19,192 nucleotides of DNA, taken from Dipetalonema caudispina. Its lineage: Eukaryota > Nematoda > Chromadorea > Rhabditida > Onchocercidae. Under the pieces are notes generated by a model, which was given only the letters and a program-made list of their open reading frames with translations, did no database searches and had not been told where the DNA came from. The stretch is taken from contig JABVXV010000639.1 in NCBI GenBank assembly GCA_013365325.1, positions 1-19,192 of the forward strand. Reading direction: 5' to 3'. The translations under genes were made by a program, and so were the position numbers. Below are positions 10,093 to 19,192 of the stretch, piece after piece (the first letter of the stretch is position 1; the number at the start of each line of letters is the position of its first letter).

Positions 10093-10927
10093 TCTTCATC
10101 AATGATTGAAATTTTAATGATAATTGAATTTTTTATTTTTTATCATAATGATTTCTCTTTTTTTTTTTTTGTCATAATTAATGTTAAAGCACTTTTTTTT
10201 CGATTTTTAATTCAATTTGAAATTTCAGGTCAATCCTTCTGGATTCAGCTCATTTCATTCCAGTTCAATTCATTTTTATAAAATTTATTCGTGAATTTAG
10301 ACGAATTCAGGTCATTAGTGTAAATCCGATTTGTGAAGATTCTTTCTTTCACTGCGGGATATCTTTTATCATGACCTTCCTTCTTTTTCATTTTAAAATA
10401 GTTTCATTTCGATGCTCCCAAATTTCATTTATTTGAATTATTTGTGTGAACACTTACTTCCCTTATTATCCTTTTTTTCCTACCTTCTTCCTTCCTTTTC
10501 ATACAATTTTATTCAAACGCTCTAAAATTCGAAATTCTGATTTTGATATTGTATAATTTTATTTCTAAGATCTATGGACCATGAAGCAGTTTAGGATGAA
10601 TTTCAATTCCTCTTTCATATGAAACTTTCAGGATAACTAACAAAATCGGCAATACTGTTTACTGTAGGCCTACATCAAAATTATTCCTAATTAAGAAATA
10701 ATTACCACAAAATTCAATATCTATGTTACATATCGTGATATGAAGAATCTACTAATCGTTAGTAATAATTTGGCATATTTTGGGAAGCCAAAAAGTAACA
10801 GTCGTATTAGGCGATTATTTAATTAATTGATATATTTCTTTTGAGAATGATATTAGTGGTATAGTTCTATTGATTGATATTATGATAATGCATTGCTTTA
10901 ATAATGCAATAATTAATCTTAAATTTA

Positions 10928-10951
10928 TGATAATAATAATAATAATAATAA
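10928..10951. repeat. (TAA)n microsatellite
   Basis: About seven TAA units, the complement in sense of the ATT arrays at the window edges. Confidence 0.9.
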
Positions 10952-11006
10952 AAATCCACTATGTTCAATAAAAAGTGATAACGTTGTGATATAAACATTT
11001 TTGCAG

Positions 11007-11091
11007 GAATTAATCAGCTTGACTATTAGAACGTTTTGTAACTTAGGTCAAAGGCTAAGCTGATTAATCTAACAGCCAAGCTGGTTAATTC
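11007..11091. repeat. Three-arm inverted/direct repeat
   Basis: Arm A is GAATTAATCAGCTTG (11007-11021). Arm B, AAGCTGATTAAT (11057-11068), is the exact reverse complement of 12 bases of A. Arm C, CAAGCTGGTTAATTC (11077-11091), is the reverse complement of all 15 bases of A with one T-G pair. A can therefore pair with B or C but not both. It lies about 740 bases before the lin-18 acceptor. Confidence 0.8.
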
Positions 11092-11741
11092 TTATGAATT
11101 CTAATATATGTATGATCCAAATCTTCTCAATTTCTTCTTTCATTTCTCTCACTTTTTGATTTGATTCTTAAGTTAAAAAAAAATCTAACACTTATAGATG
11201 AATGTCACTTTTGAAGATAGAAAACCTAGAAAATTAGAATTGAAGCATTGAATTGATTATTTTATTTCATGGTACTATCTTAAATCTCTTCTAAATTTAA
11301 CTTCTTTCTATGTTATTAGAAAAGCTAATCATATTGACCTTATGAACTAGCAAAATAAGCATAACAAAAATTATATCTCAAATTTGAGAAATATTATCAA
11401 GAAGTGTTTAAATCATAAAATTAATAGTTATTGTCTTCTTATACTTCTCTAAGCAAATCTATCTAGATTTTAAGATAAATTTCATAAAATTCCAATTTTC
11501 ATTGAATATAACTGCAAAAATCAAACTTCAATTATTAAAAGTAGACTACTTAACTTGTTGGTATACCTGTTTAGTAATATTTCATTTAACTGTTCAACAA
11601 TATTTATAAATATTTGTTCTTCATATTTGCATTTTCAGCTAGAATTTTTTCGGACAATAACCACTAGCATTGTTTGGAATTATATCATTTGATTTTGTTT
11701 TTAATATTGTTTCAATTTTTAAAAAATGCTTAATGTTTTTC

Positions 11742-11763
11742 TTTTCTTTTTTTTTTTTTTTAG
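11742..11763 (+). promoter_or_regulatory. Probable SL trans-splice acceptor of lin-18
   Basis: A long T-run ends in TAG at 11761-11763, 82 bases before the lin-18 ATG. It is a strong acceptor with no upstream exon identified, apart from the uncertain block near 7.8-8.0 kb. It could be a trans-splice site or the acceptor for a distant 5' UTR exon. Confidence 0.55.
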
Positions 11764-11845
11764 GAAAAAAATTGATGTTGAAAAAGATTTTAATGAACCA
11801 TTGGACTAAAAACCATTGGAGTGAAATTTTTGAAAGTAATATTAA

Positions 11846-14800
11846 ATGAAGTGGACACTTATCACTCTACAATTACTATTCTTCAATCGCTTCATACATT
11901 CAATGATTAATTTATTCATTTCTAAAGCTGAAATGGATCGAACTTTAGGTAAAAGACAAAAATTTTGGTGAAACTTTTTCGTAGTTTTTACTTTGCTAAC
12001 TTATGCGCTTTCTTATTTGTTTACTCATTTTCATATTTTCTACTGCAAATTTTATCATTTGCCTACTTTAACTTTTTTACAAGCTGATACTAAAATGGAA
12101 ATTTTCAAATTCAATTATTTTTTCTTTCAATTGAAATTTATATGTTATGAAAAAATAGGAGTGAATTTTAGGTTTAGATGTACAGTTGAACTTTATTGAA
12201 AACGGTATTATCAACCTATATTCCGTTAAATTTCCCTATCGACTCAACATCAGCATCTCTTATGTGCAATTTTCCTGGAATACAAAAGTTCTTGATCGAT
12301 CGGTTGTTAATTTTTGTTTCAAATTGTATAACTTTAGAATTATAGCAAGCATACTAAGTGGCTTTATGATAAGCAGTTATATCTTTTTGATCAATACCTA
12401 AATTTTCATCTAGGATAAAATGAATTCAATTTACTTAATTAGCTATTTTTATTGCTTGATAATCTTTTTATCTTGAAGTGAAAAATATTCTCACTTACAG
12501 GTGCATTATACAATACGAACAGTATCGCATGATAATGCTGTATTGCCATTACTTCAAATACTTTCCAGTGGGATCGTTCCGCTGAAAACGGAAAGTTAGT
12601 TTCATTTCGATTTTCAAATTTGAAACATTAGCTAAAATGCTTTATTTGATCCAACTAAAAAAACTTTTCGTTTGTTTCCAACGTTTAACATTTCCCTTTT
12701 CACTTTACCGAAATTTGGTTTATACTAATAATCCAAGCCGTTTCAATCACTTATGATAAGTAATTATTAATGTGAAATGATAAGTAATTATTAGTGAAGA
12801 TTTCGCTTTACAATTTATGCTTATAGAAAATTTTTTTAACATCTCTGCAAACATTATTTGATACTTCAAATTCTGAAAAATTTTGATTTTAAGATTTCTT
12901 AAATGATTTGTTACAAGAAAAAAGGAGAACTCATTACAGCATTCAACATTGAGTATCGTTGTACAGGAATTAAAACAGGCAAATTCGATATTCAGATTCA
13001 TTTTAATTTCGATTGGCCTTCCAGTATCAATCAAACAAAAGTTTCATTAAAACACGAGAAACTTTGTATAGCTCGAACGTTACGTCGTACTTATGCTGGT
13101 AAGTTAAATTTCTACATGACTAATTGATATTCATTTTAGCAATGTTTTATTGTTACCTTAATAAATTTATATTCCTATTATGCATACGAAAATTTTAATC
13201 TGAATGACATAGCTTATCTAACCTTTTAAATAACATTACTGTAAAATTGATTAATTAAACAAATAAAAATATGATTACTGTAGCAACATACATTTAAGAG
13301 GGATCATATCATTTCCTCTCAACTTGCAATCCTATCTTCCAATACTATGAAGTTAAGAATTGTATGTTATAATAATTTAAACTGTTAAAAAATTCAACAG
13401 GATTCGATCGGTATTTTGTATCAATAGAATCAATAGATTTCATTCAGTTCTCTTCAATGATAAACGGTATGATATGATCGATTAAGTGGGAAGAAACATT
13501 GCAGTATAGAATGGATTAACAAAACAGTTAATTAATTAGTTGAACGGTACTAATATGTACAACAAGTATAAAAAGTGATTTAGGAATATGATATGATTGA
13601 ATAAAATTCTTTTCTGATTTGTAAAATGATTAGAAAAAATCTTATCTGATAACTGACTGTATTTATGCAAAAATGGAAAGAATTAACTAGATAACTGTAT
13701 TGATAATTTAATAATGAATTCCAAGGTAAAGTAATAATGATCGTTGATGAATTGAGGAAAATAAAGGAATTTATAGGGATTGGTTGTAGGGAAATTTTTT
13801 ATAAAATATGTCAAATCTTGCATAAATGTATTATATGATAAGAATAAGTCTGAATTGGAAGATAATATTTGAATAAAAATTTGAAAAATTTTTTTTTGTA
13901 ACTGAAATAAATTCATTAAACACTCTTAAACATAATGCAATGATTATATGATTTGTTTTTGAGTAGTAAAATAATCAATTAAATTGAATGTATTCTCTGT
14001 GATATTAATATCAGTAAGCATTTCAGAAGTAATCCTATCATTTACCATTATTTTATTAATGAAAATAAAATTACAAACGTATAATATGTAGAAATAAAAA
14101 TGAATCAATCAACAAGTTTAAAAGAATTATCAAATGATATTTCGTTGTATAATGTAAAAAAAAAAAATGGATCATTTTTTTTTAACACGTAAAAGACGTA
14201 AGAAAATAGATCATTTAACAAGTCTGATAATATTTCGTTGTATCGGATGTGAACAAAGGCAAATACTACGATTTGTAACTTTTATAATGATTGAAATGAA
14301 GTGATGAAAAGGGAAATGTCCAAATTTTAATGTGTTTAATTTATTAGAAATACCTTAATGATACGTAATGAGTCTTTTCAATTGTTTTATGCAAAATATA
14401 AACAACAAATATTGGTTTTACTCATGGAATGTGTAAAAAAAAAAAAAAAAAAAGGTTAGGATTGGAAGTGCTAAAAATGTAAGTGAGAAGAGGTCAAATT
14501 CTTAAATGCATATTATACTATGTATACTTCGTAATATTTTAAAATGTCAAACAAATTGAATTTATTTTATTGCTATTTTTAAAAAGTTTTCTCACATTTG
14601 CAAATGAAAATGAAACTCAATAAACGAAAGAATGATTAATTATGCTATTGTTTAATTAATAAAAATTGATTACTTTAGCTAATTTATATTGAAAATTTAT
14701 TTAGTTAATTTGTATTAAAAAATTTATTTAATTTATATTAAAATTTACAATTTAATGTTTCTTTAATATTTAGCATTTATTACTGAAAAAAAGAAAATTT

Positions 14801-17800
14801 TTTTTTTTTTTGATATGTATTCCATTATTTCGATCATAATGGAAAGAAGAAAGCGAAAAGAAGAAAGGAAATGAAATGGATTACATAGTTTGATGTAAGT
14901 ACCATAAATGTGAAATGTGTTAGTTAGTTCGAAATGAATTTAAACGAACGATCGGTATGAACTTTTTGGTAAGGAAGTCTTTGTAATTTGCCGCTTCAAA
15001 CATTTTATTATTTGTCACTACTGAGGAAATTTTGACTCATTACTAATGGAGAAAAAGAGGAAGAGAGAGAGAGAGAGAGAGAGAGAAGAGGTAAAGATCT
15101 TATATTATCTTACAAAAGATGAAATAGGGTAAAAAGGATGAAAAAGAATAAAATCAAATCCTTTCTTTTGATTGTTTTTTTTTTCTCTTTTTTTTCTCTT
15201 TTTTTTCAAAATAAAATTTTTTTTTTTTTTTTTTTTTTTTTGTATCACTCGCGTAAATCGATCACATTTTTCCCTCATACTAATAATAACTATCTTTTCT
15301 TCTTTTCTTTTCTTTTTTTAAATTTTACTACTTAGTCTTTTTTCTATTCATTTTATTCCTTAGTTAAATGATCATTTGTGATCCAATCACTCCACCCATT
15401 TCTTAATTTCAATTTCGTCTTTTTTTTTTTTCCAAGATATTATGTTGATATCTTTAAATAGTCAACTTTTAATACTCCTTATATCGTTACGAATTCTTTG
15501 AGCAAAATTAAATTCTTTCAGCATGGATTCATTAGCAAATTTTAATTATGGTTAGTTTTATTTCTTGGTCATTTTTTTTTTTCTTTTCAATAAAATTCAA
15601 CTTTTTCTAGAAGCACAAATATTTTCCATTACTTAAAAATCCTAGGATATAGATATATATATATGTATAATTGGCTCAAATCATTAGTAAAATACACGAC
15701 ATCGATTGATTACAACATTGTTTAGTTTTCTGCCTTTTTTTTTTTCTTGTATAGGCTCATTACATAAATGTCTTGGCTAGTTTACTAAAATCAACAAATA
15801 CTGCTATCATTTCAATCTACTTATAAGATAATATCGGGACTGATAATATGAAACTATGAAATATGGCCTAGAAATTATGGCCTTTATCAGTAAATTAGTT
15901 GTGTTATGCGATAATTTCATTGGATAAAATTGATTTCTAGGCCACAATTCAGTAATCAAGAGAAATTAGGCTCATAATTTATAAAATATCATAAGTAGCT
16001 TAGGAAAGAATTGGATAGCTTATCTTAATTAGAATTGCTTAGCTTGTCGAAATTGTTGAAATGTTAATTTTGTTAAAATATTGCTACCTTTATCTGTTTT
16101 AAATTTCTTGCTCTGAAAAAAAAGAAAATCTTTAGGTAATAATCAAAGTCATATATGACATTTGTAGATTGTATTAGGTTGCACTGTTATTTATAAAAAA
16201 AAAAAGTAATATGTATTCGTTGGTGCTTTCGTCGTATCGTATCAATAGTTACTATGTGGAAATTTGTTGAAATCTTTTTTGAATTTTATATAAATTCCAA
16301 AAAGAATCTTAATTTATAGAGCGAAAAGAGAAGTTGTGAAGAAAAAAAAAAAAAAAAAACTTTTATTACAGCCTTTAGTTTATCGTGAAATGGTTAATGG
16401 TATAATGTTACGCATTTATTTTAATCTATCTTTCATCATTAATTACTCTTTATTCATCTCTATCATTTGAAATAAAATTTTTAAGTTTAATCTAAAGCAT
16501 TACTTTTTATAGCTATACAATTAATTTTTCAATGATTTCAATTACTAAACTTATTATAGTTTATTGCTTATTGTTTATGAATAATCAGAATTCTGAAATA
16601 CGATTAATCCTAAAATTCCATCATATAAATGATTCTAGGACTTTGAAATAGTAAATGATCTGTTGGAAATACTTTGATTTTACAGATAATGTTGGCGATT
16701 ACGATCAATTAGAAAGCGAAATGGATGATACCAGTAAACATGGTGATTTTTTTTTTTTTTGCAATAAAAAATGTAAATTAATTTCATTACCATAATTTGA
16801 CCTTTGGCTTATAACACAACTATTTCAATAGTACTTTTTTAGCATCGAATAAATAGTAACAAATAACCTTAGCCAAGGCGGCATTTTGTAATCTGCTCTA
16901 TTGTATATATTCGAAATTCATTCACTTCTGATTCTTCCTTTTATCAACTGATATCAGTAAGCTATTAAAGATCAAAGATGAATCAGTTAAATTGTAATCT
17001 TTTACTGTTATCCTAATTGAATGACCATCATTTTTCTTTATTCCATCAAGTTCTTTCGGATGAAATTATGTGAACAATCATTTAACCTTTCTTTCTTTGA
17101 TCTTTTTATTTCTTCTGAACCATCTTAAAAGTTTCTTCGAACTACTTTGACCCTTATATTTGTTAGCTTTATACATAATTAATTTAAACTGGAAAATTTT
17201 CAAAAATAATCTTTCAATCATTATAGCATAATTAGAATTCTTAAAAGATATAATATTCTATAAAATCATTCTAACATTTTTTGTCATCATTTTCTTCATA
17301 ATTTTAATTTTTTGTCATCATTTTTCTTCATAATTTTACATTACAGTAGCAGTAATATCGGCGGAAAATATATTTTACTTGGTGATTGGATGTGTGGGCG
17401 CAATTGTTTTGGTTATTGCTCTTTTGATCTTTGTTTATTATCGTTCGATTAAAAAATTAGCTCCTTCTATTACTGAACCTCTTCAACTTTGGATTCCGTA
17501 AGTATCCGTAATTTTTTTAAAATAGATTATCCAACTTTTACAACTGATTTTCTCATACTTCATGGAAATGAACATATCAAATAGATATTAGTTAGATCAC
17601 TGAATCATTGAATAAACGATTAATTAAATAATCAGGTACGAAATATGGACAACAAAATATCATTACAAATAGTCATTATATTTGAAATATTCAAAATATT
17701 AGATATTTATTTCCAGTAAATTGTAAATAAGTAAAATAATTACTAAATAGTTATTTTTCTAAATAAAAAATTAAATATTCAGTAATTTTCCAGAAAATCT

Positions 17801-18729
17801 CAAAATCCAACGGAAAAAACATCGGCTAATTTATTTGAAACATTCCCATTGATGTCTAAAAATGTCGTGAAAGGTACTTTTATATATTTTTTTTTTTTTT
17901 TTTTTGGTGTCAATAATTGTAATTGTAATTATTGTTATTACTTGATAAAACGATTGTTGCCTTTATCAGTAATTAATATGATCAGTATTATTTCATGATT
18001 ACGGATGCATTTGGATAAGTTCGAAATCTTTCAGTTGCGGGTTACGCTGATCCCAGTGAACCATGTTCATCCTGTGACCTGAGGCCTAACATTGTTCCGG
18101 TGATCATTTATGAGAAGTCACAAGTAATTAATATGAAGAAAGCATTGAACGAACTATATGCTGATCGAAATCATTTTGAGGTATGAGTTAAGAAAATGAC
18201 TATGATAGAGATTCAGGTTTATCGATATGCCTTACAACGATTTATTGATGATTGTAAATTCTCATTACTGAACCAAATTGTTTTTTTTTTCGTAGATTTC
18301 GGATAAAAAATAAAAATTTTTGCATAGACTTAAGACTAAATTTTTAGTTCCAATTATCATTTACATAATTCATTTGATTGAGAATAATTTGTTTTTCATA
18401 TTGCTTCTCATTTCTTTTCATGAAATTTGTTAAATTTTTTTCAAAATTCCTTCTTTACTTCTTTTTCTTTTTTCTTTTCTTTTTTTTTTTTCAAGATTCT
18501 TTCGGTAGAAGGACTTGAAGGTACGTTCGGAGAAATGAAATGGGCTATCTGGAGGAGGAATGTGCAAGATTCTATTGCTGATATGAGTGATGAAGAAGAT
18601 AATGTATGTTTCGAGGAACGGATAATTCTAAAGCGATTAAAACTCACAGCTGATCAAAGACATCTCAGGAAATTCCTGGAAGAAGCGTTAGCATTCTTCA
18701 ATGTAGAACAACATGAAAATTTAGCACAA
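11846..18729 (+). CDS. lin-18: LIN-18/Ryk Wnt receptor pseudokinase, 5' part (nine exons)
   Basis: Single-pass Wnt receptor of the Ryk/Derailed family. Exons: 11846-11948, 12172-12302 (or 12287), 12501-12594, 12940-13098, 16686-16742, 17347-17497, 17794-17873, 18035-18180, 18496-18729, about 385 residues so far. Numbering assumes the 12302 donor. A hydrophobic N-terminus is the likely signal peptide. The WIF domain spans about 25-153: LFISKAEMDRTLGLDVQL matches human RYK, then FIENGIINLYSVKF, YRCTG, and a Cys117-Cys152 pair; NIS60-62 and NQT140-142 are glycosylation sequons. The transmembrane segment is about 190-213, followed by RSIKK. The juxtamembrane part leads into ALNELYADRN, then a glycine loop GLEGTFGEM (313-321), a beta-3 Lys candidate ILK353 and an alpha-C Glu369/370. 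Exon 9 has an acidic insert (SDEED) between beta-2 and beta-3. The rest of the kinase lies beyond the window. The human tetrabasic cleavage motif is absent near Cys152. Confidence 0.9.
12595..12939 (+). other. lin-18 intron 3
   Basis: A 345-base intron with a good GTTAGT donor and a CATTACAG acceptor. It contains a short tandem duplication (12753-12798) and nothing else I can name. Confidence 0.8.
12753..12798. repeat. Tandem duplication of ~23 bp
   Basis: ATGATAAGTAATTATTA is followed by a short tail and then repeated immediately at 12777. The second copy lacks two bases of the tail. Confidence 0.85.
14111..14252. repeat. Diverged direct repeat
   Basis: Two related blocks share AACAAGT, a TGAT-rich spacer and ATATTTCGTTGTAT (about 14111-14150 and 14216-14242). 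A-rich/T-rich sequence with GATCATTT occurs between them. This looks like an old local duplication. Confidence 0.6.
14434..14453. repeat. Poly(A) tract
   Basis: An uninterrupted A-run of about 19 bases in lin-18 intron 4. No retroelement body is evident upstream of it. Confidence 0.9.
15062..15087. repeat. (GA)n microsatellite
   Basis: About 12 GA units in lin-18 intron 4. Confidence 0.95.
15175..15241. repeat. T-rich low-complexity tract
   Basis: T-runs with TCTC interruptions ending in about 25 consecutive T. The overlapping phenylalanine-rich open frame is an artefact of this tract. Confidence 0.9.
15839..15944. repeat. Nested inverted repeats (hairpin)
   Basis: TGGCCTAGAAAT (15864-15875) is perfectly inverted as ATTTCTAGGCCA (15933-15944). 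Overlapping it, ACTGATAA (15839-15846) is inverted as TTATCAGT (15884-15891). The two stems share territory, so alternative folds are possible. It lies within lin-18 intron 4. Confidence 0.75.
16743..17346 (+). other. lin-18 intron 5
   Basis: A 604-base intron after the short stalk exon. The donor is weak (G|GTGATT, followed by a T-run). The 3' end carries a ~31 bp tandem duplication right before the acceptor. No other feature was seen. Confidence 0.75.
17277..17338. repeat. ~31 bp tandem duplication at an acceptor
   Basis: TTTTTTGTCATCATTTTCTT plus CATAATTTTA is followed at once by a near-identical copy with one extra T. The second copy ends eight bases before the exon 6 boundary, so the pyrimidine tract has been doubled. 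Confidence 0.85.
18181..18495 (+). other. lin-18 intron 8
   Basis: A 315-base intron ending in a T-run and the less usual acceptor TCAAG (18491-18495). No other feature was seen. Confidence 0.75.
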
Positions 18730-18989
18730 GTATGTTTCATTGCTATTTTATTAGTTCAATTACAATTGATCTACCTCATAAAATTCTGCATATTTGCACT
18801 TGTCAATTTTGGTAATTGATATTTTTATTTGAAATTACTGAGTGAATCAAAATAATTTTCGGAATTGCATATCAAATTATTAAGGATCATAAAATAATTT
18901 ATGAAAGATTATCAAATGTTAGTATGAAATAATTAGAAAATCAGAATGAAAGTTGCATAAATACAAGTTCGTTAAATGATTATGTTGTT
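18730..18989 (+). other. lin-18 intron 9 (partial)
   Basis: The donor CAA|GTATGT at 18730 opens an intron that does not close in the window. The sequence is AT-rich with no kinase-like exon. Confidence 0.8.

Positions 18990-19192
<203 letters not shown>

Larger units (their letters stand above)
6940..11740. other. Long intergenic region upstream of lin-18
   Basis: Nearly 5 kb of very AT-rich DNA. It holds one exon-like open frame (7799-7984), several simple repeats and an inverted-repeat cluster (11007-11091), each listed separately. No other block resembles coding sequence, a tRNA or a transposon. The size fits the regulatory region of a developmental receptor gene. Confidence 0.6.
13099..16685 (+). 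other. lin-18 intron 4 (3.6 kb)
   Basis: Large intron between the WIF exons and the stalk exon, from a GTAAGT donor to a TTTTACAG acceptor. It is very AT-rich with many homopolymer runs, a GA array, a decayed direct repeat and one clear inverted-repeat hairpin. No internal coding exon was found. It could hold enhancers of this developmental gene. Confidence 0.75.

Noticed and set aside
13683..13916. 77-codon minus-strand open frame in lin-18 intron 4
   Set aside because: AT-rich, with Phe/Ile/Asn/Leu-biased composition, no splice context and no recognisable motif.
14434..14453. Poly(A) run as the tail of a retrotransposed sequence
   Set aside because: No reverse-transcriptase frame, SINE-like promoter boxes or target-site duplication was seen upstream.
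15138..15335. Phenylalanine-rich open frame
   Set aside because: It is produced by poly(T) tracts inside lin-18 intron 4.

Overview
The window looks like genomic DNA from a nematode, probably a clade III spirurid or filarial worm. It is strongly AT-rich. Its genes are split by GT-AG introns with short T-rich acceptors. Each gene has an acceptor-like site just upstream of its start codon with no matching donor, as expected for spliced-leader (SL) trans-splicing. The protein set (PEX3, UTP23 and a LIN-18/Ryk receptor with a WIF domain) is metazoan. The exact taxon is inference. Both ends run into long (ATT)n arrays, so this may be a whole contig broken at microsatellites.

Four genes can be supported, all on the + strand. 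(1) 934-3513: a complete seven-exon peroxin-3 of 370 residues, the peroxisomal membrane biogenesis factor. (2) 4805-5474: a tiny twin-CX9C protein of about 61 residues, resembling the mitochondrial complex I assembly factor NDUFAF8. (3) 5471-6864: a complete five-exon UTP23 of 237 residues, a PIN-domain small-subunit processome factor. (4) 11846-18729: the 5' nine exons of a LIN-18/Ryk Wnt receptor, covering signal peptide, WIF domain, transmembrane segment and the start of the pseudokinase domain. The rest of the kinase lies beyond the window.

The most striking arrangement is genes 2 and 3. The stop codon of the NDUFAF8-like frame and the start codon of UTP23 share the tetranucleotide ATGA (5471-5474), as in bacterial translational coupling. 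They lie 20 bases inside one exon, behind a single acceptor at 5450. That acceptor would serve as the cis-splice site for the last NDUFAF8 exon and could also serve as a trans-splice site for UTP23. Even a trans-spliced UTP23 message would begin with a two-codon upstream ORF (ATG AAA TGA) whose stop overlaps the UTP23 start. No canonical AATAAA lies between the two genes.

The remaining DNA is AT-rich: about 0.7 kb before PEX3, about 1.2 kb between PEX3 and gene 2, nearly 5 kb before lin-18, and a 3.6 kb lin-18 intron. It contains simple repeats, several small tandem duplications, two notable inverted-repeat structures (11007-11091 and 15839-15944), and one unexplained exon-like open frame (7799-7984) that is less AT-rich than its surroundings. 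No tRNA, rRNA, CRISPR array or intact transposon was seen.
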